From positions 1-6,328 of the forward strand of contig DAOVSA010000036.1 of NCBI GenBank assembly GCA_030633635.1: 6,328 bases of DNA, read 5' to 3'. A program made the translations under genes and the position numbers. Shown here piece after piece: positions 5,671-6,328 of the stretch. This DNA comes from Candidatus Altarchaeota archaeon (GTDB taxonomy: Archaea > Altiarchaeota > Altiarchaeia > IMC4 > DAOVSA01). The notes under the pieces were generated by a model that had not been told where the DNA came from, made no database searches, and was given only the letters and a program-made list of their open reading frames with translations. Each line of letters starts with the position of its first letter. The first letter of the stretch is position 1.

Positions 5671-5698
5671 GTTAAGTTCTAATCTAAGTTAAGTTCTA
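5665..5698. repeat. 17-bp perfect tandem duplication across the egsA/rpl11 stops
   Basis: ATCTAAGTTAAGTTCTA occurs at 5665-5681 and 5682-5698. Copy 1 holds the egsA stop TAA (5668-5670). Copy 2 holds the rpl11 stop on the other strand (5689-5691) and its last two codons, Arg-Thr. Because both copies are identical, the duplication leaves both protein ends unchanged and only widens the gap between the convergent genes. Confidence 0.95.
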
Positions 5699-6165
5699 AG
5701 TTTGGCATCGAATTTACCGGCATCTATCTCATCAAAGACGTTTCTGGGATTAATGTCCTCGATACTAACTCCAAGGGATACACACGTACCAATTATCTCC
5801 TTTACTTTAGATTTTAGATTGCTTCCAATCAATGAATCTCCCTTCATCCGTGCTATCTTAATTAACTGATCCATGGTTAAATTAGCGACTATGGAGCCGT
5901 CCTGAGTTCCTTTCTCAATACCCAATTCCTTCTTTATCAGTGCGGATGTTGGAGGAGTTCCTATCTCTATTTCAAATTTTTTTGTATCCATATCAATAAT
6001 GATCTTTACGGGTACCTTCATTCCTTCAAGATCTCCTGTCTTTTGATTGATTGCATTTACGACTTCGCCTATGTTAACGCCCAGAGGACCCAATGCCGGC
6101 CCAATTGGTGGTCCTCCACTCGCTTTTCCTCCCTCAACCAGGGTTTCTATTGTTTCTTTGGCCAT
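5689..6165 (-). CDS. rpl11: Large-subunit ribosomal protein uL11 (archaeal L11)
   Basis: This 158-residue protein has the L11 N-terminal hallmark GGPPIGPALGPLGVNIGEVV (residues 17-36). Next comes the GMKVPVKIIID strand region and the linker EIGTPPTSALIKKELGI. The C-terminal RNA-binding domain has the pattern LTMDQLIKIARMK and then IGTCVSLGVSIED. Together with 23S rRNA it forms the GTPase-associated centre used by elongation factors. The length is typical for archaea. The start MAKETIETLVEGG is standard. Upstream on the minus strand are a TATA-like GATAAATA about 25 bp away and a GGGGG run 12 nt before the ATG, so either a leaderless start or a poor Shine-Dalgarno is possible. It is not followed by L1, L10 and L12, its usual downstream partners in many archaea, but ends against egsA. 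Confidence 0.97.
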   Translation of the reverse strand: MAKETIETLVEGGKASGGPPIGPALGPLGVNIGEVVNAINQKTGDLEGMKVPVKIIIDMDTKKFEIEIGTPPTSALIKKELGIEKGTQDGSIVANLTMDQLIKIARMKGDSLIGSNLKSKVKEIIGTCVSLGVSIEDINPRNVFDEIDAGKFDAKLRT

Positions 6166-6183
6166 TTTAATTATTTTCCCCCA

Positions 6184-6230
6184 TAGTATTTATCATTTTG
6201 AATATTGAGTATGATACATTATTATTTATG
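6184..6230 (-). promoter_or_regulatory. Candidate promoter elements of rpl11
   Basis: Two TATA-like elements are seen on the minus strand. GATAAATA (6194-6187) is centred about 25 bp before the ATG and would give a leaderless mRNA. ATAAATAA (6229-6222) would start transcription near 6199 with a leader of about 34 nt, in which GGGGG (6182-6178) could act as ribosome site. The sequence does not decide between them. Confidence 0.4.
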
Positions 6231-6231
6231 G

Positions 6232-6246
6232 TATATGCAACATATA
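6232..6246. repeat. Inverted repeat in the nadC/rpl11 spacer
   Basis: TATATG (6232-6237) and CATATA (6241-6246) are perfect reverse complements around CAA. The dyad lies 10 bp after the nadC stop and about 67-81 bp upstream of the rpl11 start. It could be an operator or only AT-rich chance. Confidence 0.35.
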
Positions 6247-6256
6247 TCTCCAAACG

Positions 6257-6328
6257 TTATTTCTTAATCTCAAGGGTGAAATCCAGGCTTTTAGCAGAGT
6301 GCGTTAACATACCAATCGAAATCACATC
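6257..6328 (-). CDS. nadC: Quinolinate phosphoribosyltransferase (nicotinate-nucleotide pyrophosphorylase), C-terminal end
   Basis: The minus strand from the right edge reads 23 codons and then TAA at 6259-6257. The peptide begins DVISIGMLTHSAKSLDFTLE and ends IKK. The block DVISIGMLTHSAKSLDFTL matches the conserved C-terminus of NadC, in which a Ser-Val/Ile-Gly strand is followed by LTHS and a helix carrying an Asp. NadC converts quinolinate and PRPP to nicotinate mononucleotide in de novo NAD synthesis. The rest of the gene, including the start, lies outside the window. It is on the same strand as rpl11, 91 bp upstream of it, and that gap contains promoter-like elements, so rpl11 is probably transcribed separately. 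The call rests on this short but characteristic tail. Confidence 0.8.
   Translation of the reverse strand, partial: DVISIGMLTHSAKSLDFTLEIKK

Noticed and set aside
6166..6256. L11-leader regulatory RNA or riboswitch
   Set aside because: The AT-rich 91-bp spacer shows only TATA-like elements and one short AT dyad; no stable stem structure is visible.

Overview
The window is archaeal chromosomal DNA, most likely from a euryarchaeal lineage in the broad sense. The evidence is a glycerol-1-phosphate dehydrogenase (the enzyme that sets archaeal membrane-lipid stereochemistry), an archaeal NAC protein with a UBA tail, a two-ring Cdc48/VAT ATPase, an archaeal-type L11, and a tRNA-Gly whose 3' CCA is not encoded and which carries an intron at 37/38 with a recognisable bulge-helix-bulge. 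The sequence is moderately AT-rich. The species cannot be named from the sequence alone; an uncultivated methanogen- or ANME-related archaeon would fit.

Layout. On the minus strand at the left are the first 47 codons of hxlB (6-phospho-3-hexuloisomerase), and upstream of it thpR (RNA 2',3'-cyclic phosphodiesterase family). An 84-bp divergent spacer separates thpR from the plus-strand NAC gene. NAC is followed after 32 bp by the intron-containing tRNA-Gly(GCC). After a T-rich stretch that looks like a terminator comes an apparent plus-strand operon: cdc48 (start best placed at 1427), a 2TM-RCK potassium channel 15 bp later, and egsA 35 bp after that. egsA converges on the minus-strand gene rpl11 with 18 bp between stops. 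The last 23 codons of nadC (quinolinate phosphoribosyltransferase) lie at the right edge, also on the minus strand.

The genes are housekeeping: translation (tRNA-Gly, L11, NAC), protein unfolding (Cdc48), RNA end metabolism (ThpR), ion homeostasis, lipid backbone synthesis, pentose supply (HxlB) and NAD synthesis (NadC). I see no defence system, mobile element, CRISPR array or novel gene cassette.

The unusual signal is structural. Six short tandem duplications lie in 6.3 kb, almost all at gene junctions: 26 bp x2, 13 bp x2 (one mismatch), 20 bp x3, 9 bp x2, 12 bp x2 (in frame) and 17 bp x2. The most striking is the 20-bp triplication. It begins exactly at the first anticodon base of tRNA-Gly and runs into the intron, so the intron is 79 nt instead of an inferred 39 nt and the 5' splice region occurs three times.
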